Assembly: GCA_038503065.1 (NCBI GenBank)
Contig: JBCAMK010000019.1
Location: 682,001-746,000, forward strand
Length of the DNA: 64,000 nucleotides
Reading direction: 5' to 3'
From: Paragyromitra xinjiangensis
Taxonomy: Eukaryota > Ascomycota > Pezizomycetes > Pezizales > Discinaceae
Part shown: one piece after another, positions 11,679 through 22,708 of the stretch
Layout of the letters: each line of letters opens with the position of its first letter
Position numbering within the stretch: the stretch's first letter is position 1
The notes under the pieces: model-generated
Seen by the model: the letters and a program-made list of their open reading frames with translations, nothing else
Told to the model about the DNA's origin: nothing
Databases searched by the model: none
Translations under genes and position numbers: made by a program

Positions 11679-12876
11679 TTACTCCCCTGAAGGACCTGTA
11701 AGAGTTGTCGATAAAGCATCGGGCGTTCCAAAATTAGGAGAGCCATCCGAGTTCCAGTTAACTTTCTGCGCCATCGTATACCTATTCCCATCACACGCCC
11801 CAGTCGTAATCGCGGTTGCATGATACACGTTCCAAATCTCAGTCCCATCAGGGCTCGTAAAAAACCTAAATCCCAAGTATCAGCAAAAAAACCCCCCCCG
11901 ACGAAACTCAGAAAGGTTTGCTTAACCCACCCGTTATGACCAGGGCCATAATTACTATTAGCAGTACTAAACACAGGACCTGATTTTTTCCATGAACTTG
12001 ATGATAATGGGTCCCCACTCCCGTTCCAAGTGAGTAGTCCAAGCTGATAACTTGACGTCCAGCAGTACGAAGCAGAGTAGGTAAGGAATGTTTTCCCACC
12101 ATGATACAGTGCCGCCGGTCCTTCGTTTACAGCGCCTCCAACTACTTCCCAGGAGTTTGTAGGCTCTGAGAGAAGGTATGGCGTTCCCAGTGTGTACGCA
12201 TTGGTCATTTTGGCAATGTACAGACTTTGCAAGCTGTTTGGGCTGAAGCGGGACCACACGAAGTACATCTGGTCGGTGAATCGGAGGACGGTTCCATCGA
12301 TACCCCATACAGTGCTGAGCTGGGCTTGGTATGTGTAGGCGCCCAGGATGTCCGTGCCACCTATATGAAGGGGCTGTTAGAAAGCTAAGAGAAATTAAAG
12401 AGGGTAGAGAATGCGAGGGTATACCTTTTAAAACGTGTAGGCGTTGGTTATCACAGCATGCCGAAGTCCCAGCTGTGTAATAAATCCACCAAGCGTTATC
12501 AATCCAGTGAACCTCTACAGTTCAAGAATTATTAATGTCAGCTAAAACTAGCCACGCATGTTTAAACTTCCCAAAATACAGTTTATTACTGACCTGGAGC
12601 CCAAAAATTTCCGGCCCTTGATGCAGTGGTGTCTGTCCAAACAACAGTTGGCTTTGCCGTTTTCAACCCTTCCAATGTAGTTGCTCGGGTGATCTCGATA
12701 TCCGTCCATGTCGTAGTCAAAAGGTGATAGTAACCTGCAGTGTACACCATGAACGGATCACTGCCATTGGGTGTTTTAAGCGGGTTTTTGAACGTTGTTC
12801 CGATTGCGTGTTGGATGAGAAGACTGAAAAGACATGATATCGCAAAGCCACGAATTCCGGCAGTAGAGAAGTACAT
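11679..12876 (-). CDS. Secreted glycoside hydrolase family 43 (arabinofuranosidase/arabinanase type)
   Basis: Four exons on the minus strand encode 329 residues: 12594-12876, 12425-12514, 11931-12360 and 11679-11865. Residues 1-26 form a signal peptide (hydrophobic core FAISCLFSLLIQHAIG). The GH43 five-blade propeller triad is visible: Asp40 in NGSDPF (general base), Asp146 in WGIDGT (pKa modulator) and Glu204 in NEGPAAL (general acid). GNFWAPEVHWID is split by intron 1, and GPGHNGFFTSPDGTE is made by joining exons 3 and 4 across a GTGGGT intron. The layout resembles exo-acting 1,5-alpha-L-arabinofuranosidases (GH43_26-like), which cut plant arabinan outside the cell. Subfamily and substrate are inferred from memory of the family. 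Ignoring the last intron gives a false frameshift. Confidence 0.9.
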
Positions 12877-14798
12877 TTTTTAGCACCGCAAGAATGACCT
12901 GCTGCAGAATGATATTATGAAGAGGCTATGGAATCACTTGGGCTTTATAGTATAGTCCCCAACCGAAGATGCCAAAGCCATTATACCGACTGTCCATGTT
13001 TCGGTATTGCTCAGGAGCTACATTATCCCGAATAACGAACGGGCTAGTGGATTCTCCGTCGGGATACCCATATGTCTTGCAAGCATGGGCCATACCATGA
13101 TTCATTTGATTGCTAGAGAATGCAATTGTTTCGTGGTTCTTTATCACTTTGTCGACGCTAGATATCAGTAGGGCTAATTCAATATATATCAGTCGGAAGT
13201 AACCGAGTCATGCAATAAAACACGTTAATGGATAGGGAATCATTACCGTTGATCAATATCAGTACATACTTGTGCCCTGCAAATGTCAAACATCAGCATG
13301 GAGTAAATCTGCCTAAATGTACGTGGTTTAATCCCCCCAGACCTGGTTTCGTTAGCCTCGGGGTAACTTGGCGGAAAAAGCATTTTATGGACGGGAAAAG
13401 CAACTAGAATGCACCGAAGGCTTCCGTTTGCTGTCACTCGCTCGTTTACCTCACAGCACAGGTCGAATCTCAACCTTCTTTCTAGCCAGTCCCAAGTATC
13501 CGGGAATTTCCTCGATGAACCTGAAGAGAATACATCCAACCGATACCATGATACTCGTCGTTTATGACATCGATGCCGGCAGCAGCAGCAGGCGGATGAT
13601 GTCCCCGGATTCACTTTGCTCGGCAAAAGTCTTGGTGCACGACATTTCACTAGCTCTAGATCCATAGGGAAACCCACGATTTAACCTTTTTTATGCGTTT
13701 GTTACCCACATGACGGACATCTCGAGCCATTTACACCAAACGTCATATTCAGGCTTTTGCTTAAATATCGCATGGCAAACGTCTGGTATCAATAATGATA
13801 ATACGGAGAAGACATGTCAGGCCAATCCCTTCAGAGAACGAGACAGACAAGATTTGTGAGTTTTCACCTCTTATAGCTTCCCCCCATCAACAATTGTACC
13901 CATAGTCCTGCCTACAAAACAAGCTGAAAAATAAGCAGCACTCTCCTTCAGCCCCTCCCCTTCAAGGGTACCTAAATACATACAAGACCGGTAAATATCC
14001 CGCAAAGCCGCCACCCTCCGTATTTCCTTCAGAAGAAGATTGTCTTGTAGCCCTAGGCTCAAGCTACTCGGGATTCGGCAATTGAAATTACTCTCTGTAC
14101 TATACAGCGTCGTCAGCTCGTCTATACAGCTCTTCAAAGCTTGAAGAACGTTTGTTTCGGATAACTTTTAGGCAATTGACATGCTAAGCCAGCCCCGGAT
14201 GTACCCCAGACTGCATTGGTTCGAGGCCGAGACTGGGATCGGTGGGGCGGAAAAGTGGGGAATCCCTGCATCCACATCCCTATCGCCATATTCCGGAAAC
14301 ATCATGGCCTTACTTCGGTAGGCCATTGATTGGCAAGAAGCCACTCCCTAATAGTGTGCTTAATATGTGAAAGTATCCTCCCTCAGTGACTCGGTTCGGA
14401 AAGGATTTACTCAAAATTGTTCATGTGCTTTCAAAATCTGGTCTTTGGAGACCCCGATGGTCACATCTTGTGCACACACACCGACAGTAAGCTTTCCGCC
14501 GCAATATACCGGCCAAAGAATTAAATAGGTATGGCTTAGTTATTAGCTGTAACACACCCTACCGCAAGTCATATTTGTTTTTTCGCTAATATGTCGGCGT
14601 GCGGGTATAGTGCTTCCCTTTCCAGATCGATCACCCTGATGCCTTGCGTTTTATGCGAGAAATTTAGAATAAGTATGCCTCCATGATGCCTGCCCATCTC
14701 CAGGTGGCCTTCATCAAAAATACCCATGGGGGAGCCTATGATCATCTCAAGCCCCGCACAAATGTCCTACTCCGCATCCCAGAAACCGCATCATCAAT
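12877..14798. other. 1.9 kb intergenic region (divergent promoters)
   Basis: No gene recognised. Open frames at 12926-13147 (-), 13243-13677 (-), 13368-13667 (+) and 13871-14137 (-) show no family motif, and two of them overlap on opposite strands. This is the divergent control region of the GH43 gene and the unknown gene at 14799. Confidence 0.5.
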
Positions 14799-15855
14799 AT
14801 GGACAACTGGTACGCGTACGCCACTTATGGAGCAGCTCCTCCAAAACCGCTTCTTCGCCAAAGAAGTGAACAATTACCTACTCAGCCTTCTCTGCGCCGG
14901 GGCCCTGGAAGCCAGAAAAGCTCCAGCTCAAGCGATACAGGCTCCAGGAATGGAGATTCGTCGAAGAGTGAGAAACATCGGAGATTCTTATTTGTTGGGA
15001 GAAGAAAGAAACGTCGCGATTTATCCGAAACCTCCTCCAATAGTACAGCCGATAGCTCGGGAAACGTTTCGGTGGAAGAAGTTTTCAAAGCAATAGCGTA
15101 TTCCGAATGCGGTATGCTTGCATCTATCAGTAAAAAAAAACTCTAGGAATATCCATAAACTAATCGATTTTATCGCTACCTGGAAAAAGAACAACAATCC
15201 GCTTATACCATCAAGAAACCCTCTAATTTATCTCGGTCCATCAACCCTAGAAGTTTGAAACTCCACGATTACGAACCTGACCAACGAAGATACAGCGATA
15301 GTTCTTACCAAAGCACCCGCACCTTTACTCCCGAGCAATTCAAAGTTCCCGTCTCCTCACAAGAACGATGCAGTTCTCCAAACACCCCACGAGAGCCCTT
15401 ATATTCGCGCACATCCTCTGAAAGTAAGACTTTTGGTCCTACTCAATGTCTCTATTTCAAGACAAGTGATCAGTATCAGACTAACCCTTATAGCATCTAT
15501 TAAAAAAGTAGCAGCAAAGAGTGCTGAACCCACATCTCCTGAGATCTTTCCATATCCCACACCACCACCACCACCAACAGAAAAGACCCAACCACCGCCA
15601 AAAGATAGGCGCAATCTCATCCAGAGACCTCTCAGTTCAGGGTCAAATACCCTCGGGGAAGTAGAGCCTTCAATCCCCATTCGCCTCGAGAAAAAATTCC
15701 CCGCGCGACTCCGGATAAATCCGTTTCGCATTAAACACACCCGTTCAAGAAGTGATCAATCTGAAGCGTTCGGATCATGGGAAGAGGCGATAGATTGGTG
15801 GTACGAGTATGGGGAAGATGAGCCTGGAGAGCAATGTCCCGGCGGATATATATAG
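14799..15855 (+). CDS. Unknown Ser/Arg-rich protein
   Basis: I do not recognise this protein. Three exons join in frame: 14799-15111, 15190-15423 and 15494-15855, giving 302 residues. Splice phases match: TGC-G joins AA-CAA, and GAA-A joins CA-TCT. The N-terminal third is disordered and Ser-rich, followed by the basic patch FVGRRKKRRD. The middle is charged, with the fragment LKLHDYEPDQRRYSD. Exon 3 has a Pro run (PYPTPPPPPTEK). The end is acidic and aromatic (SWEEAIDWWYEYGEDEPGE). An alternative start uses ATG 14762 with an intron 14810-14885, giving MSYSASQKPHHQYGQL joined in frame to PSLRRGPG. Sequence alone does not decide between them. No membrane segment or signal peptide is seen. Confidence 0.6.
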
Positions 15856-16444
15856 AAGGAAAGGTGTACCTTTTTGTTTTTGTTCTTAGCCTGTCTTTCG
15901 ATTTTGCGTAGGAGTTTAGGTATGAGAATGAAATTAAACCTCACTCGCGAAACACCATGCTACTACGGTGAAAATGCTATGACCTAAGCCATTTATGCTA
16001 CTAATTTACACTACTTTAACTATAGAGCGTTAGCACCATCAGTAGGAATTCGCACAGCTATCAAAGTAATATAAGCATATAACAGCCATTGAAGCCCTAT
16101 TGGAGTCCATAGCTCTCAGCAAGCGTAAATATGCCAGAATAGCACCCGCAGCCAGTCCTAGCCACATACATACTTGTTCTGTCTCGCCTGCATGTAACGA
16201 AAGAAGGAAAAAAAAAAGCAACGTTTCCATTCTTGCACAAACCGAGTGATTAGTTATGACTACTTCGCGCCAAGCCCGCCTCACTAACCAAGCAAAACAC
16301 GTCCATCATCCTTTGGCGGCTCGTGCAACCTTTCAACGACACCCATCAGACAACTACCACCACAATCGCCAACTCACCGCCCAGAAGCCCCTCCTCGAAT
16401 CTCTCCAACACCCTCAAAAACGATCCTAAACACCCGGAATATAA
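15856..16444. other. Intergenic region before SmE
   Basis: No gene. It contains the 3' flank of the unknown gene and the SmE promoter. A C/A-rich leader with CACC words occupies about 16340-16440. Confidence 0.55.
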
Positions 16445-16914
16445 ATGGCGTCTCGAGGCGGCGGCGGAGGTGGCAGAAGGGTGCTCCTTCCCCCCATCAA
16501 CTTCATCTTCAAGCTGTTGCAACAGCACTCGACGGTGCAGATTTGGCTCTATGAGCAGCTTGCTATCCGCATTGAGGGGAAGATCAGGGTATGTTTTGAT
16601 CCCCCACGCTGATTCTCGACCTTATCCTTGCGCTTCCAGTGCTCCACCGTTGGCTGATTACGAGCGTGTGGATACCTGTAGGGCTTTGACGAGTTCATGA
16701 ACCTCGTAATCGATGATGCGGTTGAGGTCAAGATGGCCACAAAAGATGAAGCAGAAAGCAGGAGAGAGCTCGGTATGTTGCTCTTTTGCTACGAATACCA
16801 CCGTTTATTAGTGGGGTTTAGTGTTCGGGCGGCTGCTGATTAAATTCCTACAAAACAATAGGCCAGATACTCCTGAAAGGCGACAACGTGTCATTGATAC
16901 AGAGTTTACAATGA
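16445..16914 (+). CDS. SME1: Small nuclear ribonucleoprotein E (Sm protein E)
   Basis: Three exons encode 95 residues: 16445-16588, 16682-16772 and 16862-16914. SmE is one of seven Sm proteins that form the ring around the U-rich site of U1, U2, U4 and U5 snRNAs in the nucleus. Sm motif 1 covers LQQHSTVQIWLYEQLAIRIE through GFDEFMNLVIDDA, with the FDEFMNLV core right after intron 1. Sm motif 2 is GQILLKGDNVSLIQ in exon 3. A Gly run (RGGGGGGRR) precedes the fold. Length and the SLIQSLQ end fit the family. SNU66, another tri-snRNP protein, lies at the right edge of the window, but the genes are not linked functionally by position. Confidence 0.96.
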
Positions 16915-17476
16915 TGACACTCACTCGATAAGTTCGGCGAGGCGGGGCGGGGTGGAGAAGAGAAGTTATGGATGGGCTATATTCCGCAGTATCATCATCC
17001 GACGGATAATAGCGGGGAAGCTGTATGATGGGGCTTGACCACGAACCAATTGAATAGAAGCTTCCCAGCCGACGAGTGTTGTGTTTCTGGCTATATTTTT
17101 ACAAGCGTTTATCTTCCATGCATTCCACGATAAAAATTACCAGTCCATTTCTTCCTCAGTCTTACCGAGAGAATCTAATCCTGAATGCCAAAAAGTTCAT
17201 ACACATGTGCCAAAGAATCAGAAAAATATCTTGTGAATGTGGACAAATAAGTTGCTCATTACCAAGGTCGAACTATATAAATGCAAGATAATTGGCCATG
17301 AACATGCATTTTGATCTATTCCATGAATCGTAAATTTACTTTTTATTCCAGCCACCCTCATCGTTGCAGTTATCGGTATTCCCCTTCACCCCCATCTATC
17401 GCCTTGGCATACCTCTACCTCTTCCTCTCAGAGCTCGCTGAGCGGCACCACGGGGCATCTATTGAAAGCAAAAACA
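16915..17476. other. Convergent intergenic region SME1 / CCT7
   Basis: No gene seen. Two 3' flanks converge here. The frame at 17076-17291 has no recognisable motif. Confidence 0.55.
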
Positions 17477-19583
17477 TTAGCTACACTCAAAAGGAGGAAA
17501 GGAAGAATCGCTCACAGGAGGCCCGCCCTGTGGCTGCTCTGACTCCTGGTTCTTGATTGTCTCATCAACTGATAGAATCAAACAAGCGGCTTCAGTCGCA
17601 GCCTGGATAGCGTTGATCTTGACCGCTGTAGGCTCCCAAACGAACTTCTCCAAGTTGTTCGCGATACCTTCATTGACAATATCAACACCAGCCCAAGTCT
17701 CACCATTGTGATGGCGCATGCGGAGCTTATTCAAGATATCGGTCGCGTCGAAGCCCGCGTTGTCGCACAACTGTCGGGGAATGATCTCAAGCGCTTTTGC
17801 GAAAGCAGCGATGATGAGCTGCTGCTTACCCGCGATGGTGCGGGAGTACTCGCGCAGGTACTTTGAGATTTCCATCTCGCAAGCACCACCGCCAGCAACG
17901 ATGTAATCGTTCTTAATAGCCTTCTTAACAATCATGATCGCATCGTGGAGAGAACGCTCGACCTCTGCGATGAACTGTTCGGCACCACCACGGAGAACAA
18001 GGGTGCAAGTCTTGGCCGCAGGACAGCCTTCGAAGAAGTTGAAACGCTCGCTACCGATTTGGCGTTCCTCAAAGCGTTCACAGGTACCAAGGTGCTTCTC
18101 ATGGATATCAGAGCAAGTGGACTGAACACTAGCGCCAACGGCCTTGACAACACGATCCATATCATCAGCTGTAACACGGCCAGCGCAGAAGATATCTCTG
18201 TCGGCGAAGTATCTATGCAAATTTTAGCATTTACGGACAATTGATCGTCTCAAGCGGGCAGAACTGCATACTGTGTAGCAAGATCTCCAACTGGCAGTTT
18301 CGAAAGGACAACCTTTGCCCCGGTTTTTGCCAATGCCTCCAACTTCTGGAAAATAATCTGCCATTCGGCATCTACTATGGCTTGATATTCCTAGAAAAGC
18401 GTCCCATTAGCATATCCATAACTCACAGTGAGGATGGATGTTTACTTACTGAAACTTGCTCTACCCTGATCTCCGCATTATCCTTTTCGCTTTCTAAATC
18501 CGTGTCAGTGCTACATCCCACCAGCTTCGAGTATTTCAATGGACCTACTCAATTCCAACTCGACATTTAAGCATACAATCTTGGGGTTCTTGAAAGACTT
18601 AGGTTGCTGTTCGAAACCGGCGTAGGAGAACTATTTGGTACTTGGGTCAGTTGAAGTTACAAAGAATGATGAGTTCCTATCAAAGTAGGAAAATGACTCA
18701 CAGTCTTTTTAAAGGCCACACCATTCACAAATAATGAATCCTGCAGACCACCACCGGGCACCTTCTTCATCCCGATAAGTCTTTCGTTCAACTCTTCTTG
18801 ATCCAACGACAAGACCGAATCCACAACCACTTGGCACAAGTCAGCTTTCATTCCAAACACCCACACAGCATCTACCCAACGAGCAACAAACATACTCTTA
18901 GCAAAGAACGTAGAATTCCTCTTGATAAGCTTTGAGCTCATCGCAGTCGTCGCCAGTTTCAACAACGTATCCCTTCTATCTCCCTTTTCGATCCTAACCG
19001 CAATCTCCTTGATCTTATTCTCCGCCAGCCTAGCTGCGGTCCTGTACCCCTTGATGATCACCTGAGAGCTCACACCTTCCTCCACAAATTGTTTACTCTC
19101 TTTCAGAATCTCGCCAGCAAGCACAACAACAGAGGTAGTCCCATCACCAACTTCAGCGTCTTGCGAACGCGCGATATCCGTAAGTATCCGAGCGGCAGGG
19201 TGCACGATGTCGAGCAACTATACACAAAGACTCGATAAGCTAGATGTATAACGATAGATGATGTGTATATACAAACATACCTTCATGACCGTAGCACCAT
19301 CATTTGTGATGGTCTGCCGTCCATTCGCGTCCACAAGAAGCAGGTCTCCACCGTAGGGCCCTAAAGTAGTCTTCACTGTATCCTGAACTGCCAGACAGGC
19401 GTTGATATTGGAGATGATCTGACCACGACCCTGTGAAGCATCGGTCCCTGCATAGACACCCCACTACCGAATCAGCTCGCCGAACTCTATTTACCCATCG
19501 AACTTAAGCAAACCAAACGACAAGGGGAACCATGTACCCTCTTTTAGCACGATAATCGTGGGGGTCTGCCCATTGAAAGCCAT
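17477..19583 (-). CDS. CCT7: T-complex protein 1 subunit eta (CCT7)
   Basis: Eight exons on the minus strand encode 547 residues: 19538-19583, 19281-19447, 18896-19217, 18702-18829, 18549-18630, 18450-18493, 18272-18390 and 17477-18212. CCT7 is one of eight subunits of the cytosolic chaperonin TRiC that folds actin, tubulin and WD40 proteins with ATP. Group II chaperonin motifs are present: [12 protein letters not shown] near the start, [16 protein letters not shown] (catalytic Asp), apical-domain residues between, and [12 protein letters not shown] and [10 protein letters not shown] in the equatorial domain. The eta assignment rests on [45 protein letters not shown] continuity across introns, and the C-terminal sequence ending PPFECS. 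The third intron (18830-18895, 66 bases) has no in-frame stop. Confidence 0.96.
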
Positions 19584-21020
19584 GATGTGGTGATTTTATC
19601 GTTAACGTTTAGCACGCTTCAGGTGGGGTTGAAATGAACGATCGAGGGGTAGAAAAAAGGTATCTAAGGTGGTTCAAGTCAGCCGTAAGTAAACTGTACC
19701 TGATATCATCGTAACAAGCTTCATCAGGGAGGATATAAACCTAATTTTCGACCGAGACCGTAGATGATGCGCGACAGCAAATTGGCGTTGTGGGGTTGGG
19801 CTGTAGTATGGTGGAGGGGTGTCGTGGATTACACATGAGCCGCGAACTTTTTTGAATTGTGGCGGTGGCCGGCATTTATGGCCCGTGCGTCAATCAGTGG
19901 CTTTGAATCAACAGCAACATTCTTTTATTACATACTCTAGGAGACTGGTGCACGGTATTAGAATTTCTTGAATTTCCAATGGATACCTCTTTACGGGTAC
20001 AAAGGTCCATCTTCTCATGCCACGGTATCAAGCAAATACCGTCAATGTCCGCCTAACCAATCTTTCTTTCACTCCAACTCCTAGATTATCCAACTACCGA
20101 ACACTTACTCAATAGACCTCTCCATCCATTACCCAATCCCCACTACCCAACTCGTACCTCCATCTCCCCAAACCATGTTTGATCCTACTCCATTTGTTGG
20201 GATGTACCCCTTAGAACAGAGTCGAAGGAAAAAAAACGAGAGATGAAGTGGATCATACAAGGAAAAGAGACTTTCACCTACTAACCCAGGAAAGAAACAG
20301 GAACACAAGGGAGTGGATACTTCCTAATCCAGATATCAACATAGCTAATACTTACCTGGCCTCATTAGTCGCTATCCATCCCACACCTCCACTTTGCTCC
20401 CAATCCCAAACCGCAATTCCATGTTATCGTAGGAAATAATGAGCTCAACTGAGGAAATTGCTCGAGGAAAAAGATGCAAAGATAGCAAAGAAAGGTGATA
20501 TGTATCTCGTACGGCTACAAAATACCAGAACAAGTGACCGAGCGGTGAGCTGATAATATAAAAACCATGAGATTGATCTGTAAAGAAAAATCAACTGAGG
20601 TTGAAAATGAAAGAGAGCAAGTAGTAGGAAATCAGCACGAATGAAGAGGAAGAAATGAAGAGCTAAGCTTCCCTTTCAACAGATTTTCCCACCATTCCCA
20701 TGATTGTGACCGCACCAGTTGGCCCAGAAGATCTGGAAAGATGCAGATCCAGCCACAAGGATAGAAATGACAAAACAGAAAACAGAAACGAAAGTAATTA
20801 AAGAGAGTGGAGAACGGTAAAAGAAATGGATGGTATCAGAATCCCAGCCCCAAACATGTAAACGAATGAAAAGAAACCGGCAAGACAAAATCTGGTACCA
20901 TAACCCCGCCCTCCAACGATAAAGCCTCCCAAGATATTAAACCCGTGAAAAGTAAAGCGTAATCAAGCCAACAAAACTGCAAGGAAAGAGCCGAAATGAG
21001 GATTAATGCGCGCCCAAATC
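19584..21020. other. 1.4 kb intergenic region
   Basis: No gene recognised. The left part is the CCT7 promoter. The right part, about 20200-21000, is purine-rich on the plus strand (GGAAA/GAAAG words) and is probably the long 3' UTR of the minus-strand gene that ends at 21021. Confidence 0.5.
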
Positions 21021-22708
21021 CTACGAAGACAAGGTGCTGCCACTACCTCCAACACCCCCGGTATCAATCCCATTCTTCGTTCCTCCCCCACCTCCCCCAC
21101 CTGCTGTCCCCCTGCCAGTACTAACATGATTATTACTCTCTTCCAAATACGCTTCTGTCTGTACCTGTTGGCTATGCCGCTGTGGCTTCAACGACGGCGT
21201 TTGAGTTGCGCTAGCAAGTGGCGTGTTATCGCTCTGAGTTCCTTGGGAGTCTGTCGTACTTGGCGGAGGTGGTGGAGGGGCGACAGAATTTGAATTGATT
21301 TGGTGTGCATTACCACCTCCTTTCTTTCCTAAACCCTTTCCAGAATTCTTCTTTCCCTTCTGCTTCGCTTTCTCAAGGAGCCGCCTTTTCTCCGCTAATC
21401 TCCGGCGTTCCCTTCGATCTTTGATCTCATACTGCCGCATGAGCGCCTCCGGAGCTTCACCAAAGATTGACTCATACTCGCAAAATTCGCATATCCAAAT
21501 CTCACCATTATTCCCACCCCCTCCCATGGCCTCCTGCCGACGCCGGCGTTGCTGTTGCAGTGCATAATCCCGCCTAGAGTTGGCGGTCCGAGAATTACTA
21601 GATTTTTTCTTCGTTTGTTGCGGTGTTGGAGGATATGCTGCATTATTTGACATGCTAGGGGAGGTTTGGGTTCCAACTGTTGTATGCATAGCTTTTTGGT
21701 ATCCTGCGCTATCTCCAGGGAGGTCTCGGGTGGTGGATGTCGTGTTGTGGGAAGGTGCTGAAAACGCCAGGCTCGCTGATACCGGGGACTCACACACAAA
21801 AGTGAATTGCGTCTGCTTTGGTGGAGGTAACCCTGACAGATCACCATCATCTCCATGATGCTTTATTTTTGATGGCGTTAGAGGTTCATCGGCAGACGGC
21901 TTTCCATTAGTAGATCGTTTTGCAAATGAATCTGTTGATGGTGATGACGGATATCTCCGACAATTCCTCCGTAAAGATGCATGGTTCGTTGATGAAATCG
22001 CGGAAAGCGGCGATCGTTGCGTGGAGCCATTAGACTTCCAACGGCTTCGAGGGGTCGAAGTCGAAGTTGGCGAAAATCCCGGGGAAGACTGAGACCCACT
22101 CCCACCACCAGTGCCGTTCCCACCGGTACTACCCCCGGGATTTGCAGGGGTTGGTATCTTCCGTTTCTTTTTATTATTGGTATTTTCAGACCACTCATAA
22201 GAATCTGCCTGACCAACGGCACCTTCCGCAGCGCCAGAAATGTCATTCCCGACACCACGGGAAACTGATGCATTCGAATTATCTTCCTCGTCTGACGAGT
22301 CCTGAAGGCTATCCCCTATATGATGATGTCCTGTGCCGAACCCCACAGGTGTGCCGGTCCCTCCGAGGGCAGCATCCCCGGCGTAATTGTTGTAAGGGAA
22401 ATAGAACAGCGGGGTAGTGGGTTGTTGCGGGGGACCGAACAGAGCAGCATTGGCATCCTCGGACAATCGGGAACGGAGTCGACGCTTTGGAAGAGGCCTG
22501 ATGGGCCGTCCGTGCACCAAGCTGTAGCTACTATCTGCTGTTCCTCACAATCTTTCATTGAGTCCTGATTTCCTCATGCACTGAATATATGACTGTTGTA
22601 GATGGTGATCTGGGGGGAGAGTGGGGGTGTGTGAGAGGGGATAAGTGTGAGAAGGTTCCCAGGGAGAGGGGATAGGACGGGGGGATCCATACCCACAGCG
22701 GCAGACAT
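21021..22708 (-). CDS. Conserved fungal protein of unknown function with an arginine-rich N-terminal motif
   Basis: Two exons on the minus strand. Exon 2 is 21021-22537 and has no ATG before the conserved block LVHGRPIRPLPKRRLRSRLS, so an upstream exon is required. The best model starts at ATG 22708 (MSAAVGMDPPVLSP) and splices in phase to AC-AG-type acceptor 22538. The donor is either 22593 (GTCATA) or 22581 (GTGCAT), giving 543 or 547 residues. The middle is Gly/Ser-rich and disordered. A conserved core follows near residues 345-400: IWICEFCEYESIFGEAPEAL (a CxxC pair), then a strongly basic helix KDRRERRRLAEKRRLLEKAKQK. I recall similar unnamed proteins in other Pezizomycotina, but no function. 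Nuclear or nucleic-acid-binding activity is a guess from charge only. Confidence 0.75.

Noticed and set aside
11866..11930. Apparent frameshift in the GH43 gene, with a poly-C/poly-A run
   Set aside because: A GTGGGT...TTTAG intron of 65 bases explains it and restores GPGHNGFFTSPDGTE in frame, as expected for the family.
13243..13677. Overlapping frames on both strands, the minus one Cys-rich
   Set aside because: No known motif, mutually overlapping, no start context or splice support.
22316..22558. ATG at 22558 as start of the conserved unknown gene
   Set aside because: It opens a different frame. The conserved LVHGRPIRPLPKRR frame has a TGA just upstream, so an upstream exon starting at 22708 is needed.
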